Assembly (NCBI GenBank): GCA_029247365.1
Contig: JAQWLJ010000032.1
Span: forward strand, 1 to 64,000
DNA from: Acidimicrobiales bacterium
Lineage (GTDB): Bacteria; Actinomycetota; Acidimicrobiia; Acidimicrobiales; Aldehydirespiratoraceae
Reading direction: 5' to 3'
Length of the DNA stretch: 64,000 bases
Made by a program: the position numbers and the translations under genes. A model generated the notes under the pieces. It saw nothing but the letters and a program-made list of their open reading frames with translations. It had not been told where the DNA came from and did no database searches. The number at the start of each line of letters is the position of its first letter. Position 1 is the first letter of the stretch. Of the stretch, positions 8,954 through 17,621 are shown piece after piece.

Positions 8954-9060
8954 CGGCGGTCGACCATCACGTCCCCGTCCTCGATGACCACGGCGCGCCC
9001 ATCGCTGTAGGTCATCGCGCTGGTGTCGAGCACGGCGGCATTGCGTACGATCGTCCTCAC
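8950..9060 (-). pseudogene. 36-codon remnant of an amidohydrolase N-terminus, translationally coupled to the permease
   Basis: The short frame starts at GTG 9060 behind a strong AGGAGGGGA ribosome site and reads V/M-RTIVRNAAVLDTSAM, then YSDGRAVVIEDG, then stops after DVMVDRR. The first 28 residues match the opening beta-strands of imidazolonepropionase/prolidase-type amidohydrolases (RNA-x-VLD, DG-x-VxIEDG-xI). The metal-binding HxH that should follow is absent. Its stop overlaps the permease start as GTGA. It is best read as what is left after a deletion fused a hydrolase promoter and N-terminus to the transporter operon. It may still serve as a leader that couples translation to the permease. 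Confidence 0.6.
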
Positions 9061-9099
9061 CGGCGCTCCCCTCCTGCAGGCAACTGAGCGCCGACTGTA
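9061..9099 (-). promoter_or_regulatory. Transport operon promoter with 5' stem-loop presenting the ribosome site
   Basis: On the minus strand a TACAGT -10 box (9099-9094) with a weak TTGATG -35 19 bases upstream immediately precedes an 8-bp perfect stem, CGGCGCTC (9093-9086) against GAGCGCCG (9068-9061). The loop carries the AGGAGGGG ribosome site for the GTG at 9060, plus a small CCTGCAGG palindrome. Transcription would start at about the stem, giving an mRNA whose 5' end folds around its own ribosome site. Promoter and regulatory role are inference. Confidence 0.4.
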
Positions 9100-9120
9100 G
9101 TCACAAGACCGGCTTTGCCA

Positions 9121-10170
9121 TCAAAGCTGTGTCGCGGACCGGATCACCGCCACGGAGCGTTCAAGGTTCTCGATCTGCTCCGCTCCAGTGGCCCCGTTTG
9201 GGCCAAGGCGGAGCCCGCTGACGCCGGCGGCCGAGCAGGCCCGGACCCGTTGTCGAACCATGTCCTCCGTGCCGATCAGATAGGCCTGCAACACCATCTC
9301 ATCGGGCACCGCAGCCGCGGCTGCGGCCTTGTCGCCCTCGACCCACATCCGCTGAACCTCCTGGGCGATGTCGGCCCACCCAGCGCGTGAGTAGGCAGCG
9401 TTGTAGAAGTTGGTCTTCGCCGAACCCATACCGCCGAGAGTGAACGCCATGCCCTGCTTCGAACGGGCAATCAACTTGTCAACATCGTCACTCACGGCGA
9501 TCTGCGCGTTGATTTGGATGTCGACATCGTCAAGGCTGCGTCCGGCCTTCGCTGCCCCGGCACGGATTGGGTCAAGGAAGACGTCGGCGGCTTCGGGGAT
9601 GAAGGAGGTCCCCAACCAGCCATCGGCAAGTTCGCCGGTGAGTTCGAGCGACTTTGGGCCGAGTGTCGCCAGATAGATCGGCAAGGCAGGGCGAGGCCGG
9701 ATCGATGAGCGCAGCGCCTTGCCCTCGCCGCCTGGCCGCGGCAGCACGTAGTGCTCGCCTTCGTAGACCACCCGCTCACCTCGCAGCACCATACGCACGA
9801 TCTCGATGTACTCACGGAGGCGGCTGAGCGGTTTGGCGAACGCTTCACCGTGTAACCCCTCGACCACCTGGGGGCCACTCACCCCGAGGCCAAGCACGAA
9901 TCTGTCGTCCGAGAGCTGCGACATGGACAGGGCGGTCATCGCGGTCATGGCGGGCGTGCGAGCACTGATCTGCATAATCCCGGGTCCGAGCTTGATGCGA
10001 TCGGTAACCGCTGCGAGATAGCCAAGCGACGATACGGCCTCCATCCCCCAGGCCTCTGCCGACCAAACGGTGTCGACGCCGAGCCGCTCTGCTGCCTTGA
10101 CGTACTCGACGATGTCAGCCCACCTTTCACCGTCGTAGTAGGCGCTACCGACACTCACCGAGATCTTCAT
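9121..10170 (-). CDS. LLM-class F420-dependent-type oxidoreductase
   Basis: Luciferase-family oxidoreductase of 349 residues from ATG 10170. The residues MKISVSVG begin the barrel, followed by AERLGVDTVWSAEAWG, a DRIKLGPGIMQISARTPA strand-loop, DDRFVLGLGVSGPQVVEG, and LPIYLATLGPKSLELTGELADGW. This layout matches mycobacterial-type F420-dependent LLM proteins. Start choice is supported by a TAGCGT box ending 7 nt upstream, which overlaps the TAG stop of the dipeptidase gene. It shares direction with the transport operon but is separated from it by the promoter and hairpin at 9061-9099. Confidence 0.87.
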   Translation of the reverse strand: MKISVSVGSAYYDGERWADIVEYVKAAERLGVDTVWSAEAWGMEAVSSLGYLAAVTDRIKLGPGIMQISARTPAMTAMTALSMSQLSDDRFVLGLGVSGPQVVEGLHGEAFAKPLSRLREYIEIVRMVLRGERVVYEGEHYVLPRPGGEGKALRSSIRPRPALPIYLATLGPKSLELTGELADGWLGTSFIPEAADVFLDPIRAGAAKAGRSLDDVDIQINAQIAVSDDVDKLIARSKQGMAFTLGGMGSAKTNFYNAAYSRAGWADIAQEVQRMWVEGDKAAAAAAVPDEMVLQAYLIGTEDMVRQRVRACSAAGVSGLRLGPNGATGAEQIENLERSVAVIRSATQL

Positions 10171-10180
10171 CGGGCTGACG

Positions 10181-11338
10181 CTAGGCCACGGCGTCGACGA
10201 CACGGAGCAGGTTCTCACCCCAGATGCTGGCGATCGCACCGCTGGAGTAGCCACGCGCAACCAACGCGTGGGTCACGTTCGGGGCATCGTGGGCCTCCTG
10301 GTAGCCGGAGATGCCGCCGCCGTGGTTGAAGTCGGTGCCGATCCCCACGTGCTCGATTCCGACCCGCTCGACGATGTGGTCGAGGTGGTCCACCATCGTC
10401 TCGACGGTCGCCTTTCCAAGGTGGCCCCGGACCGTGCGAAGAAAATCGTTTCGCTCTTCGGGGTCGGGAAGCTCCCAGTACAACTCGAACGGGTACAGGT
10501 ACTCGGCGGGCAGGCCGGCCGCCACACGAGCCGAGCGGACGTTCGCCACAAGTACCTCGTCGGTTGAGTCGAACAGATAGCCGAGAAACGGCGTCACGCA
10601 GACCACACCGCTTAGCGCGGCAATGCCGTCGATTTCTCGATCGCTGAGGTTACGGCTCACGTCACAGCGGGACCGGGCATTCGAGTGGCTGGCGATCACC
10701 GGCGCATCGCTGATGTCGAGGACCTGCAGCGTTGCGTTCTCCGACAGCTGACTGACATCGAGAACGCCACCAAATCCGTTGATTCGCTTGACCGCTTCTC
10801 GCCCGAGCGCCGATAGGCCACCATGTTCCTCCCGAGGCTCGTGTTGGCCGGTAGTGCTGTCGAAGTTGGGTCGGGAGGAGTCAGCGAACTCGTTGTGCCC
10901 GATGTGGGTCAGAGCGAAGATCCGACAGCCGGCCGAGTGGAAGTCCGCGATTGCGTCGAGATCGGTGCCCACCATCTGGGTGTTTTGCCAGCCGAGCATG
11001 ATCGAACGACGATTGGCCGCGTGAGCCCGCCGAACGTCGGCGGCACTGCGCGCAAGATCGACGGCGGGGTCTTCGGCCACGAGGTCGAGTGCGGCGGCGA
11101 GCTTCCGGTCGGCGAGGCGCCGGGCGGACGCCACGCCTGCATCGTTGCGCCGCCCTGGCCCCACTGCCACGGCCATGACCGTGCAGTCCACACCGCCTCG
11201 CGCCATTTTGTTGGGGGTTACCTTCGAATGGCCATCGCGCCCGCAGTAGGCCGAGGGCTTGTCAGGTAGTTCGATGTCGGCGTGGGCGTCGATGACGATG
11301 ATGCCGTGATGGATCTGATCAGATTCTGACGAAGCCAT
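10181..11338 (-). CDS. Membrane-dipeptidase-family (M19) metallopeptidase
   Basis: Binuclear zinc dipeptidase of the renal dipeptidase family, 385 residues. The metal motif HAD is at residues 19-21 (VIDAHADIEL). The family's GG-x-D, LTHIGHNEFADS, DVSQLSENATL, ASHSNAR, and VGIGTDFNHGGGISG segments follow in order. No signal peptide is visible, so it is probably cytosolic, acting on dipeptides or related amides. The ATG at 11338 has TACGAT ending 6 nt upstream. It stands next to a peptide-type importer and LLM oxidoreductases, consistent with peptide or D-amino-acid dipeptide use. Confidence 0.9.
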   Translation of the reverse strand: MASSESDQIHHGIIVIDAHADIELPDKPSAYCGRDGHSKVTPNKMARGGVDCTVMAVAVGPGRRNDAGVASARRLADRKLAAALDLVAEDPAVDLARSAADVRRAHAANRRSIMLGWQNTQMVGTDLDAIADFHSAGCRIFALTHIGHNEFADSSRPNFDSTTGQHEPREEHGGLSALGREAVKRINGFGGVLDVSQLSENATLQVLDISDAPVIASHSNARSRCDVSRNLSDREIDGIAALSGVVCVTPFLGYLFDSTDEVLVANVRSARVAAGLPAEYLYPFELYWELPDPEERNDFLRTVRGHLGKATVETMVDHLDHIVERVGIEHVGIGTDFNHGGGISGYQEAHDAPNVTHALVARGYSSGAIASIWGENLLRVVDAVA

Positions 11339-11344
11339 CGGCAA

Positions 11345-11354
11345 ATCGTAGTGT
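11345..11354. promoter_or_regulatory. Overlapping divergent -10 boxes of dipeptidase and dehalogenase
   Basis: The ten bases ATCGTAGTGT contain TACGAT on the minus strand (11350-11345, 6 nt before ATG 11338) and TAGTGT on the plus strand (11349-11354, 7 nt before ATG 11362). The two boxes share two bases, so polymerase could not occupy both at once. Both genes would be leaderless. Confidence 0.5.
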
Positions 11355-11361
11355 CCGTGCG

Positions 11362-12321
11362 ATGACCGAGATCCTGCGGACCGACGAGCGCCATTTCGAC
11401 GCACTGCCTGATTGGCCGTACGAGCCCCGCTATCACCACTGGAAGGACGTCCGGATCCACTACGTCGACGAGGGCCCGACGGACGGCCCCGTGATGTTGC
11501 TTATGCACGGCATGCCAACGTGGGGCTATCTCTATCGGGCCATGATCCCGGTCTACGTGGCCGCCGGCTTCCGCTGCATTGTGCCTGACCACGCCGGTTT
11601 CGGCCGCTCCGATAAGCCCACCGACCCCGCGTGGTACTCGATCGCCCGGCACACAGAGATCCTCACATCGCTCATCACGTCGCTCGACCTGCAGAACGTG
11701 ACGCTGCATGTGCAGGACTGGGGCGGCCCTATTGGTCTCGCCCAAGCGGCCACCATGCCCGAGCGCTTCGACCGCCTCGTCATCATGAACACGTGGCTGC
11801 ACCATCCGGCGTTCGAGTATTCACCGGCAATCAAGAACTGGATTGCCGGTTGGCACGAGGGCGGGCCATTCTTCCGTGAGCGGCCCAACCTGGGCCTGAT
11901 TCCGCTAATGGCGGGTGGTCTGATCGATCCCCCAACAGCCTTCGGTCACCTAACCGACGGTACCCAACCCGAGCTTGTGGGTGAGCTGGCGGCGAACTAC
12001 GCCGCATGGTCAGCACCGTGGCGGGATCTTGGGGCCGAGGCCTTCAATGGGGCTAGATGGTTTCCGTTGTCGATCCCACACAACGACTACGACTCGGGCA
12101 ACGGGGCAGCCCAGACCTCCCATTTCCTCGCGCTGATGCACTGGGACAAGCCGGTCCGCTTCATCTGGGGCGGATCCGACAGCATTTTCACCAGTGCCTG
12201 GGGCCAGTCCTGGGCCCAACAGATGCAGGCCTCGTTCGACGAGATCCCTGACGCAGGCCACTTTCTGCAGGACACGCACGGTGCCCAGATCGCCGAGATG
12301 GTGCTCGACGGCGTCGGCTAG
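11362..12321 (+). CDS. Haloalkane dehalogenase (alpha/beta hydrolase, HLD-I type)
   Basis: Hydrolytic dehalogenase converting haloalkanes to alcohols and halide, 319 residues. The nucleophile is Asp119 in VQDWGG, with the adjacent halide-stabilising Trp120. The oxyanion motif HGMPTW is at 49-54, the likely acid Asp273 lies in GGSDSIF, and the base His300 lies in AGHFLQ. Trp in the cap and Asp in the nucleophile position separate it from esterases, and the HGxPTW pattern fits the DhlA-like subfamily. It is cytosolic with no signal. The ATG at 11362 sits 7 nt after TAGTGT and diverges from the M19 dipeptidase. Some members of this clade act on natural brominated metabolites; the real substrate is unknown. 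Confidence 0.85.
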   Translation: MTEILRTDERHFDALPDWPYEPRYHHWKDVRIHYVDEGPTDGPVMLLMHGMPTWGYLYRAMIPVYVAAGFRCIVPDHAGFGRSDKPTDPAWYSIARHTEILTSLITSLDLQNVTLHVQDWGGPIGLAQAATMPERFDRLVIMNTWLHHPAFEYSPAIKNWIAGWHEGGPFFRERPNLGLIPLMAGGLIDPPTAFGHLTDGTQPELVGELAANYAAWSAPWRDLGAEAFNGARWFPLSIPHNDYDSGNGAAQTSHFLALMHWDKPVRFIWGGSDSIFTSAWGQSWAQQMQASFDEIPDAGHFLQDTHGAQIAEMVLDGVG

Positions 12322-12327
12322 CCGCTC

Positions 12328-14121
12328 TCAGGCGTGCTCGCCGAGACCGCTGACCCACGCGGCATACAGGCTGGCGTACTGACCGCCTGCAGCGACGAGA
12401 TCGTCGTGGGTGCCGAGTTCAGCGAGTCGCCCATCGGCGACCACCGCAACCCGATCGCAGCGCTGGGATGTCGACAGCCTATGCGCAATCGCAATGACCG
12501 TGCGGCCCTGCATGAGGGTCTCCATCGCCGTCTCGACAATTGCCTCGGTCCCGGGATCGACCGAGGAGGTCGCCTCGTCAAGGATCAGTACCGACGGGTC
12601 GGCCAAAGCAGCACGGGCCAGAGACACGAGCTGCTTCTCCCCCGCCGAGAGACGACTACCGCGTTCCTCGACCTCAGTGTCGAGTCCGGCCGGGAGCGTC
12701 TCGAACCGTTCGAGGACACCGATGCGATCGAGGGCGTCGCGCACCTCGGCCTCGGATGCCTCGGGCCGGGCGACGCGAATGTTCTCGGCGACGCTCCCCG
12801 AGAACAGGTAGCCCTCCTGGGGAACGACCACGATCTCACTGCGCAACGCCCGCACCGAGATGTCACGAAGATCGGTGTCACCCAGGCGGATGGAACCTGC
12901 CGTGGGGTCGTAAAACCGTGCGATCAGTTTCGCAAGTGTCGACTTGCCAGCCCCGGTTGGGCCGACGAACGCGACGCGCTCACCAGCAGCGATCTGGAGG
13001 TCGACGTCGGACAACACCGGGCCGCCGCCCACATACGAAAACCCGACGCCCTCGATGGTGATCGGCGAGCGGCCATCGGCGACGACGGCGTTGGGGCGAT
13101 CGGCCACGAGCACCGGTTCGTCGAGCAGTGTGTACAGCTTGTTGAGCGAGGCTGTCGCTGACTGCACCATGTTGAAGAGCTGGCTGAGTTGCTGCACCGG
13201 CTCGAACAACGAGCTGAGGAGGAGAATGAACGCGACGATCGTGCCGATCGTCATCGCGTCTTCGCTCACCATCCATCCTCCGACTCCGAGCGCGACCGCA
13301 GTGGTCGCAGCGCCTGCGAACTCAACGATTGGGAGGTACCAGCACTGGATCCGGACAGCCGCCATGTGGGTGCGATACAGATCATGGTTGGCTTGGGAGA
13401 AGCGGGCTGACTCGACGTGTTCACGGGCGAAGGCCTGCACGACCCGAACACCACTCAGCCCTTCCTGCAGCCCCGATAGCGTGTCGGCGATGCGGTCGCG
13501 AACCAGAAGGTACGCCTCGTTCGAGTCCCGCTGGAACTTGAAGCTTGCGGCCGCCACCATCGGCATGGCCACCAGACAGAGGAGCATCAACTTCCAGGAG
13601 AGAAGGAACAGAAGGATTGTCGTTCCGGCGAGGAGCAACGCTGCGCTCGTGAACATGATCAAACCGAACTGGATCAACTCTTGCAGGGAGTCGACGTCGG
13701 ACGTCATGCGGCTGACTAACACGCCGGCCTTCTCGCGATCGAAGAAGGCCATCGACTGGTGGAGCAGCTTGTCGAAAACTCGCGTTCGCATGTCTCGCAG
13801 GAACGCCTCGCCGACCTTTGCGAGCTGAAGGATGGCAAACCGGAACGACGCGTAGCTCACAAACGCCAGCACCACGTACATGACGATTGCGAGGTTCAGC
13901 TGCCCGCTGTCGCCTTTGACAATGCCCTCGTCAATTCCGTGACGAACGAGCAACGGACCGCCCAGGAGCGTGAGCGTCCACAGCACGAGCAACCCGACCG
14001 CAGCGACCCCGGCGCGACGATAAGCGCGGGCGTAGCCAAACGTCCGTCTGAGTACCGCTCCCGTTCCTGCCACGCCGAGGCGAGCGTCATCGGTCGTGCC
14101 GTGGGTCATGGACCAGCCCAT
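12328..14121 (-). CDS. ABC exporter half-transporter (MsbA/LmrA-like), second of pair
   Basis: Fused membrane-ATPase half transporter, 597 residues. Six transmembrane helices span roughly residues 30-320, with the DREKAGVLVSRMTSD intracellular loop. The nucleotide-binding domain has Walker A GPTGAGKSTLAK, signature LSAGEKQ, Walker B VLILDEATSSVD and switch His IAHRLST. The ATG at 14121 overlaps the upstream half-transporter's stop as TGATG, so the two are made together and probably form a heterodimer. The signature reads LSAGE instead of LSGGQ, a deviation often seen in heterodimeric exporters with one degenerate site. The cargo, drug or lipid, is unknown. Confidence 0.92.
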   Translation of the reverse strand: MGWSMTHGTTDDARLGVAGTGAVLRRTFGYARAYRRAGVAAVGLLVLWTLTLLGGPLLVRHGIDEGIVKGDSGQLNLAIVMYVVLAFVSYASFRFAILQLAKVGEAFLRDMRTRVFDKLLHQSMAFFDREKAGVLVSRMTSDVDSLQELIQFGLIMFTSAALLLAGTTILLFLLSWKLMLLCLVAMPMVAAASFKFQRDSNEAYLLVRDRIADTLSGLQEGLSGVRVVQAFAREHVESARFSQANHDLYRTHMAAVRIQCWYLPIVEFAGAATTAVALGVGGWMVSEDAMTIGTIVAFILLLSSLFEPVQQLSQLFNMVQSATASLNKLYTLLDEPVLVADRPNAVVADGRSPITIEGVGFSYVGGGPVLSDVDLQIAAGERVAFVGPTGAGKSTLAKLIARFYDPTAGSIRLGDTDLRDISVRALRSEIVVVPQEGYLFSGSVAENIRVARPEASEAEVRDALDRIGVLERFETLPAGLDTEVEERGSRLSAGEKQLVSLARAALADPSVLILDEATSSVDPGTEAIVETAMETLMQGRTVIAIAHRLSTSQRCDRVAVVADGRLAELGTHDDLVAAGGQYASLYAAWVSGLGEHA

Positions 14122-16025
14122 CAGACAGCCCCTCCATCCTCGGCGTCGCGGTCGGCGGCCAAGACCTCGCGATAGCGACTACTTGATGCGAGCAGCTCCT
14201 CGTGTGTGCCCGAAGCGACGATGCAGCCCTCGACGAGGAGGACCACCCGGTCGGCGAGCGCTATGGTTGCTGGGCGGTGAGCGATCACGATCGTTGTCCG
14301 CCGCTCCATGACTTCACCCAGCGCGTCGCGGATCTCGTGTTCCTTGGTCGGATCGACTGCCGACGTCGCGTCGTCGAGTACCAACACCCGTGGATCGGCG
14401 AGAATCGCTCGGGCGATGGCGATGCGCTGGCGCTGCCCACCCGACAGAGAGAAACCGCGCTCGCCGATTTCGGTGTCGTACCCCTCGGGAAGCTCCCGGA
14501 TGAATTCGTCGGCTCCAGCTAATGCTGCCGCCCCGACGACGGCGTCGAGATCGGCCTCGGGGTCGGCGAAGGCGATGTTGTCGCGGATCGATGACGAGAA
14601 GAGGAAGGTCTCCTCGAAGACAATCGAGACGGCCTTGCGTAACTCGCGGCGTTGGATCTTCTGGATGTCGACGCCGTCGATCATGATCGATCCGCCATCA
14701 GCCTCGTAAAACCGGGGCAGCAGCCGGGCGATGGTCGACTTGCCTGAGCCGGTCGGACCCACCAGCGCCACGGACTCACCCGGCTCGATCGTGAGCGACA
14801 GCCCCCGCAGCACTCCTGCGCCGGTGGCGCCGGGGTGGTAGTCGAAGTCGACGTTGCGGAGTTCGACGCGCCCGAGGGCTCCGGTGCGGGGCAGAGGCGT
14901 CGGCGTGGCGGGGTCGGTGATCGCGGGCGCGGTTTCCAGTACCTCCGCAATTCGCACACCAGCAGCCGAAGCCCGCTGACCGTTGGCGACGATCATGCCA
15001 AGCATCCGCAGTGGCTGGATCAGCATGATCACGTAGATGTTGAAGCTGACGAGTTCGCCCACGGTCATTTCGCCGTCGAGTACCAGGTGGCCGCCGTAGC
15101 CAAGCACCGTGATGAGTCCGATTGAGGGGAGGAGTTCCATGCCGGGGAGGTAGCGGGCTCGAATCGCCGACGATGCCAGCGCTGCGTCGTGAACGTCGTC
15201 GGCCTCGTTCGCCAGCTTCTCGGCCTGGACTGGCTCCGAACCGAAACCTTTGACGACTCGGACGCCCGACACCGACTCCTCGACCACGGTGGCGAGTTCG
15301 GCGGACTCTTGCTGAACGCGCATGATTGCCGGGTTGAGTTCTTGGGCGAACTTCCGGCCGAGGACGTTGACCAAGGGCAGCGACGCCAGCGCCAGAAGCG
15401 CCAAGAGCGGTTGCAGGATCAACATGATGATCGTGACGGTGACGACGATCAAAAAGTTGCCGAACGTCAGTGGTACCAGGGTCACGAAGTTCTGGAAGTG
15501 CTGGAGGTCGGTGTTACCCCGGCTCATGAGTTCGCCGGTGGCGTTGGCATCGTGAAACGAAAAGTGCAGACGCTGGACGTGGGCGAAGATCCGGTCGCGA
15601 AGCCGGGCTTCGATGATGCGGGCGTTGCGGAACGCAAGATAGCGCCGGAAGCCGAGGAAGGTGGCGGAGAACAAGCCGGCCCCGACAATGGCGAGGCTCC
15701 ATGGCAGCAGCGGACCACCCTCCTGCACACCCCGGTCGAGCCCGAGCTGGATCAGGAGCGGCACAGCGACGCGGCCAGCGGTGTAGAGCAGGCCAGCAAG
15801 CATGCCAAGGGCGATGCCGACCCACTCCTCGCGGGCGGTCGTGGCGATGAGGGACCACCCACGCCGACTTGACCCGTGGACACCATCGGCTGACGATCTC
15901 AGCCGGTCACCCTTGTCCTGTCTGGCACCCGGTGTCATCATCGTCAGCGTGACCGCCCCCTTTCGCGCCCCAACTTCACACGCGCAAACCGGCTCGTCCA
16001 ACCAGATTCGTGTCCAATGCGTCAC
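14121..16025 (-). CDS. ABC exporter half-transporter (MsbA/LmrA-like), first of pair
   Basis: Partner of the preceding exporter, up to 634 residues. Membrane domain at about 60-350; NBD with Walker A GPTGSGKSTIAR, full signature FSLSGGQRQR, Walker B VLVLDDATSAVD and switch His IAHRPAT. The Walker B catalytic Glu is replaced by Asp (LDDATS), so this half may hydrolyse ATP poorly, as in other asymmetric exporters. Start is uncertain: GTG 16025 overlaps the amidohydrolase stop as GTGA, whereas the ATG at 15941 gives a more usual N-terminus beginning MMTPGARQDKGD. It could be co-transcribed with the upstream amidohydrolase. Confidence 0.9.
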   Translation of the reverse strand: MTHWTRIWLDEPVCACEVGARKGAVTLTMMTPGARQDKGDRLRSSADGVHGSSRRGWSLIATTAREEWVGIALGMLAGLLYTAGRVAVPLLIQLGLDRGVQEGGPLLPWSLAIVGAGLFSATFLGFRRYLAFRNARIIEARLRDRIFAHVQRLHFSFHDANATGELMSRGNTDLQHFQNFVTLVPLTFGNFLIVVTVTIIMLILQPLLALLALASLPLVNVLGRKFAQELNPAIMRVQQESAELATVVEESVSGVRVVKGFGSEPVQAEKLANEADDVHDAALASSAIRARYLPGMELLPSIGLITVLGYGGHLVLDGEMTVGELVSFNIYVIMLIQPLRMLGMIVANGQRASAAGVRIAEVLETAPAITDPATPTPLPRTGALGRVELRNVDFDYHPGATGAGVLRGLSLTIEPGESVALVGPTGSGKSTIARLLPRFYEADGGSIMIDGVDIQKIQRRELRKAVSIVFEETFLFSSSIRDNIAFADPEADLDAVVGAAALAGADEFIRELPEGYDTEIGERGFSLSGGQRQRIAIARAILADPRVLVLDDATSAVDPTKEHEIRDALGEVMERRTTIVIAHRPATIALADRVVLLVEGCIVASGTHEELLASSSRYREVLAADRDAEDGGAV

Positions 16026-17620
16026 ACCCGACGCAGAACCTGCCCGGCGTGTTCGGGGCGGCGTATGCCCTCGTGAAACGCAGTAACACCGTTGACCCAG
16101 ACATGCTCGATCCCGTCGGCATAGATCGTTGCATTCTCGAACGACGAATTGTCGCGGATCGCCCCAAGCTCGAGCACCACGACATCGGCCGCTGCCCCTG
16201 GCCGCAGGTAACCACGGTCGACGAGACCAAGCCGATCCGCCGGTAGGCCCGACAGACGACGGATACCGTCCTCGAGCGACAGCACCTGCTCGTCACGGAC
16301 GTAGTGGCCCAGGAAGCGGGCCACCCAGTTGTAGCCGAGCATGCTGAACATACGGCCCGCAAGCGGACCATCGTTGGCCATTGCCATGGTGTCGGACTCG
16401 ACCGCGCACATCGGATGTTCAAGTGCGAGTCGGTTGTCGGACTCGGCAAACGCCTCACTGGTGAGGAGCATGCCTTTGAGCCGCGGCCCTTCGTCGATCA
16501 GGAGGTCGAAGAGCGTGTCCCAGCCGTCGGCGGTGTTTCGTTCGACGCCGATGTACTCCATGGTCTTGCCCACGAGGTCGCGGTTGGCTGCGCAGTCGAG
16601 GAGACGGATGCGATCCCACTGTCCCTCAACCGCCAACTGCCACATCGGGAGCGGGTTATCGCGAAGCCGCCGGCGGCCGTCTTTCGACGCCAACGTGGCG
16701 AGCAAATCGTCGATCGAAAGCCCAAACGACCAGGTCGGCAGCAAGGCGGTTGCGCCGGTGTGGTTCCAGTTGGTCGGCATCATGTCCATCGCAACATCGA
16801 CACCCTCAGCCCGAGTCCATTCGATCATCTGCAACGTGTTGCGGAGCGCATCGTCGGGACGACCGTGCTTGGGGTTGATGTGGCTGATCTGCAGCCGCAC
16901 ACCAGTGTCGCGGGCAACGTCGAGCGCCTCGCCGAACCCAACGAAGTAGCGCTTGTCGCGGTTGCGAGCGTGGGTGGCGTACAGCGCGCTGGCGTCGGCG
17001 GTGACCGCGCAGAGTGCCCGAACTTCGTCGTAGGTTGCCATTTTGCCAGGGTGGTACTCGAGGCCAGTGGTGAAGCCAAAGGCGCCCTCCTCGAGTGACT
17101 GTTCGAGGAGTCGGACCATCTCGGCAATCTCGGCATCGTCAGCGGGGCGCGGCTGATCAGCACCCATCACCGCAGTGCGTACCGCACCGTGGCCAACGAA
17201 CCCAACCACATTCGTGGCGATGCTCGCCGAATCCATCTCGGCGAGCAGCTCGCCATAGGTGTGCCAGTGACCGCGCTCCTGGGAGCCCATCGCCTTGAAG
17301 ACCTCCGGCCGGCTCTCGGCCGTGCACGGCGCAAGGCTGATTCCGCACTGGCCGATTGCTTCGGTCGTCACCCCTTGCCGGATCTGACTCTCGGCGCGCG
17401 GGTCGATCAGATGGGCGAGATCACTGTGGGTGTGAATGTCAATGAACCCAGGTGCCACGATCTTGCCCCTGGCGTCGACAACCTCTGGCGCAATCGCGGC
17501 GGCCAGATCGTCGAGCAAGGCAACCCGACCATCGACGATCCCCACGTCGGTGACGCAGGCCCGCCCACCGGTCCCGTCGATGACCGTGCCGCCACGGATG
17601 ATCGTGTCGAAGGCAGCCAC
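16022..17620 (-). CDS. N-acyl-D-amino-acid deacylase family amidohydrolase
   Basis: Metal-dependent amidohydrolase of the D-aminoacylase/dihydroorotase-like group, 532 residues. Residues 5-60 form the usual beta-sandwich (IIRGGTVIDGTGG, VVDARGKIVAPGFIDIHTHSD), with ligands His63, His65 and Asp67. GQCGISLAP supplies the Cys ligand position of D-aminoacylases, and QISHINPKHG a further His. The C-terminal part LRPGAAADVVVLELGAIRD closes the sandwich. GTG 17620 starts just after the Baeyer-Villiger gene's stop. Substrates of such homologues range from N-acyl-D-amino acids to other amides and cannot be set from sequence. Confidence 0.88.
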   Translation of the reverse strand: MAAFDTIIRGGTVIDGTGGRACVTDVGIVDGRVALLDDLAAAIAPEVVDARGKIVAPGFIDIHTHSDLAHLIDPRAESQIRQGVTTEAIGQCGISLAPCTAESRPEVFKAMGSQERGHWHTYGELLAEMDSASIATNVVGFVGHGAVRTAVMGADQPRPADDAEIAEMVRLLEQSLEEGAFGFTTGLEYHPGKMATYDEVRALCAVTADASALYATHARNRDKRYFVGFGEALDVARDTGVRLQISHINPKHGRPDDALRNTLQMIEWTRAEGVDVAMDMMPTNWNHTGATALLPTWSFGLSIDDLLATLASKDGRRRLRDNPLPMWQLAVEGQWDRIRLLDCAANRDLVGKTMEYIGVERNTADGWDTLFDLLIDEGPRLKGMLLTSEAFAESDNRLALEHPMCAVESDTMAMANDGPLAGRMFSMLGYNWVARFLGHYVRDEQVLSLEDGIRRLSGLPADRLGLVDRGYLRPGAAADVVVLELGAIRDNSSFENATIYADGIEHVWVNGVTAFHEGIRRPEHAGQVLRRV

Positions 17621-17621
17621 C

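Noticed and set aside
12334..13161. 275-residue plus-strand frame opposite the ABC exporter
   Set aside because: Shadow of the nucleotide-binding domain, which has complete Walker and signature motifs on the other strand.
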